Source: Hydractinia symbiolongicarpus (Eukaryota > Cnidaria > Hydrozoa > Anthoathecata > Hydractiniidae). From it: DNA of 64,000 nt. The stretch is taken from the NCBI RefSeq assembly GCF_029227915.1, contig NC_079886.1:16654501-16718500 (forward strand), written 5' to 3'. The number at the start of each line of letters is the position of its first letter. The stretch's first letter is position 1. Positions 61,501 to 64,000 of the stretch are shown here, piece by piece. The translations under genes were made by a program, and so were the position numbers. The notes under the pieces are model-generated. The model worked only from the letters and a program-made list of their open reading frames with translations. It had not been told where the DNA came from and did no database searches.

Positions 61501-63898
61501 AAAAAATAATTTTTATCAAGATGGATACCACTTAAAGAAGACTGGATACTACTTTGTGATCTTATCAGTCGTGATTACACACAGACCATTCGATAAAATC
61601 CGTGTGTATTTCAGTATTGATGATGATAATAAATTTGAGGAATCGGTTGTTTCTGGAAACTCTTTTTCTCAACTTTCCATCAGTGGAGTTTTTTTCCTGA
61701 AAGAAAAAGAAAGCATCTATTGCTATATTGAACCAGATCATGATATTGTGCTTTTGCCAAGCAGTACTTTGATTGTTTATGAATTAAAGTTTTACACGTC
61801 ATCACTTTTTTCTATAAGTTACATTCCATCACTTCAGCAAATTTCCAATTCATCAATAATACCACAAACGCAGAGTGAATTTTTTTCTATTGGAAAAAAA
61901 ACAGGGATAGACTTCAATGTGAATCAGTTAATTGGCAGTAAACATCAGTTGCAAATTGTAACAGCAGGAGTGTATTATGTTGTTTTAAATGTATTTATTG
62001 AAGAATCAATTCAGGACACTAACCAAATTAATTTAATGTATAAGAATATGACTGGGAGCTGGAGGATTATCTCTTCATGTCATTCGAAACGTTATGCAAA
62101 TTGCTTTTTGTCATTTTTTGTAAAGCTCAAAAAGGATGACCAACTGAGCATAACTAAGCAGGGTGATAGCAATGTAATTCTGTCCAAGTCTTCTTCCTTT
62201 GAAATTTGCTATATCAAACCTGTGAAAGATATTTTGGGCTTTTCCCAAAGCCTAAAAACTGATATCGTACCATCAACAAATAAAAAGAAATTAACTGCAG
62301 TTAGTGATTTTCCAGACAATCTAGGACCGTTTTTTCACAAAGATTTAGTTACACAAAATGAAATTATAAAAATAGAAAAAGAAGGCATCTATTTAGTTTC
62401 ATGTAATGTTATTGTTAATATAGAAAACGTTAGGAAAAATACTTTGATCACTCTAAGTATAAAGAAGGTTAAAAGCTCTAAAAAGGGAATTTTTCAATAC
62501 ACCGCAAATGTTGAAGGCAAATCGACTTTAAATTTACCATTCTTTGCTGCTGAGTCTCTTGATGTAAATGACGACTTACAAATATCGGTTACTTTAAAAG
62601 ACAAGGCAGCTCGCTGGAGCATTGACAGAAAATCAGTAATATCAGCAGTTTTGTTTACTGAAAATAAAAATCATTTCTTGCTAGTGGATTATTCATCCTT
62701 TGGCACCTTACCTCATGGTGAAATTTGGAATTCAAAACCAACATTTTTGCAAGATGACAATGATTTTTTTGGGTATTATTATGACATAAAAGCAGAAAAA
62801 ACATTCACAGCTTTAATTAGTGTATCAGTCCATGGTCAAATACATGGGTACACATTAAATCCTTTTGTTGAATTAAGTTTGTTACTTAAATACAAGCAAG
62901 TGTGGCCACATTTGGTGTCAACAACTCAGGATATATCATCTCAAGGTTCAGTATTTTTGCGAGTTACAGGTGTTGTTGTACTTCATCCTACTGACATTAT
63001 TAAAGTTTTTGTGAATGTATCCAAAGGTCTTGAATTTAAACCTTTGCGTGGCACAACAATTTCATTACTTGTTTTGGAAGATGGGGTGGATCATATACTA
63101 AACTGGAACTACTTTCTAAGTAAAAATGTATTTTCTTCAGAAATGAAAACACCTACAAACACAGGTATATACCTATTTTTAAAGTTATAATGCTTTTAAT
63201 AAGGATCATTCCGTTAGGTAATCCTCAATTGATTTCAAATTTATGCATTAACAAGAGCCTAGATCTTTCTTAAAAAAATAATATATTTTTTTTAGCAACA
63301 ATATCTCTTAAAATAACAGCGTGATGAAGCTATAGCATCTACAACTGCAACAATAATCACTTTTAATTATTTTGTATGTTATAGGTCCTACAGAAGAGCC
63401 AGGATTGTATATGATCTATTTTACAGTATCGAATATAGAAGAAAGTTTTAGGAGAAAAAGGAGTTTTTTAAGTCAAAACGAAACATTGGAAAAAAAATTG
63501 AGCAATAAAGTTAATCAAATTTGGAAATCTGACAATTTAAATAAGCTTACTATTTACCTGTACCCATTTAATAAAACTCTTTTTAACTTAACATGTTTAT
63601 ATTGTGAGTTTGGTTTTGCGATGATATCTGCTCTACCAAAGAATTCAAAGCTTGTGATTGACAACAATGATTATGCCATATCAAGTAGTTTTAAATTGTT
63701 AGGCCAAGAAAAAGAAGATACTTTACAGATTAATCGGGAGCAAGATATATCCATTTGTGATTCACACCAAAAAGTGGATGTTATACGTAACTGGTATTTG
63801 AAGGGAAAATTGAAAGAAAATGTGTTTTATCAAGCTGAAAAATATGAAATAATTTATTTGACAATTAGTGTCTTCACTGAGCAATCTCATGAAAACGG
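58552..63898 (+). CDS. tandem C1q/TNF-like jelly-roll protein, 5' part (window-truncated)
   Basis: Exon 1 (58552-58606) encodes a signal peptide, MARCGFTTIIINFFFLHL, ending in phase 1 at GTAAGA. Exon 2 (60579-63164) and exon 3 (63385-63898, donor GTATGT) follow in phase, giving about 1051 residues before the window ends. From residue ~19, repeats of ~130-145 residues each carry a strand like SGLYYIALHL, DGYYLVTFK, TGYYFVILSV, AGVYYVVLNV or EGIYLVSCNV. Next come a hydrophilic loop and a GD/KDD.ISV-like strand, as in C1q/TNF folds. At least seven domains can be counted. The mature start YPENG parallels YPEHG in the minus-strand neighbour, and the large exons are nearly equal (2586 and 2552 bases). 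No Ig, EGF or membrane segment is in view; they could follow to the right. RRKRS, near 63452, fits a furin-type site. Function is unknown. Confidence 0.85.
58607..60578 (+). other. first intron of the plus-strand jelly-roll gene
   Basis: About 2 kb from GTAAGA to TATTTCAG. It contains a short GC-rich minisatellite (GCGCCTTGC / CCCCTCG, 59172-59212). Several short open frames lack domains or splice support. Confidence 0.65.
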
Positions 63899-64000
63899 GT
63901 ATGTCCTGTTTTTTTTAAACACGTTTTTGCATCTAGCAAAGATATCCTACATTCTACTACAGAACTTTGAGAAGTTTTCCTTATTATTTTATCTTTTGAA

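Overview
This is an AT-rich invertebrate genomic window with intron-split genes, GT/AG splice sites, and many short transposon remnants. Protein similarity and the mix of repeats suggest a cnidarian, perhaps a hydrozoan; this is inference, because no diagnostic marker is present. All gene models were spliced by eye, using reading phase and family similarity.

Layout. (1) 2176-14829, minus: the first two coding exons of the RNA polymerase I second-largest subunit (POLR1B), separated by a 9.7 kb intron full of transposons. Intron 2 holds a long same-strand ORF for a MULE-transposase-like C2H2/SWIM protein. That ORF has no ATG of its own before its zinc fingers, but it has a splice acceptor in phase with POLR1B exon 2, so it could be expressed as a host-transposase fusion. 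(2) 15.9-20.3 kb: a decayed LINE with a tRNA-derived SINE inside it, then a TTAA-flanked non-autonomous element. (3) 22120-25982, plus: a complete 8-exon polypeptide GalNAc-transferase. (4) 26.9-27.9 kb: a satellite array with 236-bp higher-order units. (5) 28990-34855, minus: a complete 15-exon WDR37 orthologue, convergent with the transferase. (6) 34.9-38.3 kb: intergenic MITE-like repeats and a SINE fragment. (7) 38275-52976, minus: a complete gene for a predicted 1827-residue type I membrane protein with a signal peptide, about nine C1q/TNF-like jelly-roll domains, one Ig domain, seven EGF domains, a transmembrane helix and a short tail with a YIEM motif. (8) 58552 to the right edge, plus: a divergently transcribed relative with a signal peptide and at least seven jelly-roll domains, cut by the window end.

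The most unusual content is the head-to-head pair of tandem jelly-roll surface or secreted proteins, and the possible POLR1B-transposase fusion. The other genes are conserved housekeeping genes: rRNA transcription, Golgi O-glycosylation and a WD40 scaffold. No prokaryotic features, CRISPR arrays or stand-alone tRNA/rRNA genes were seen.
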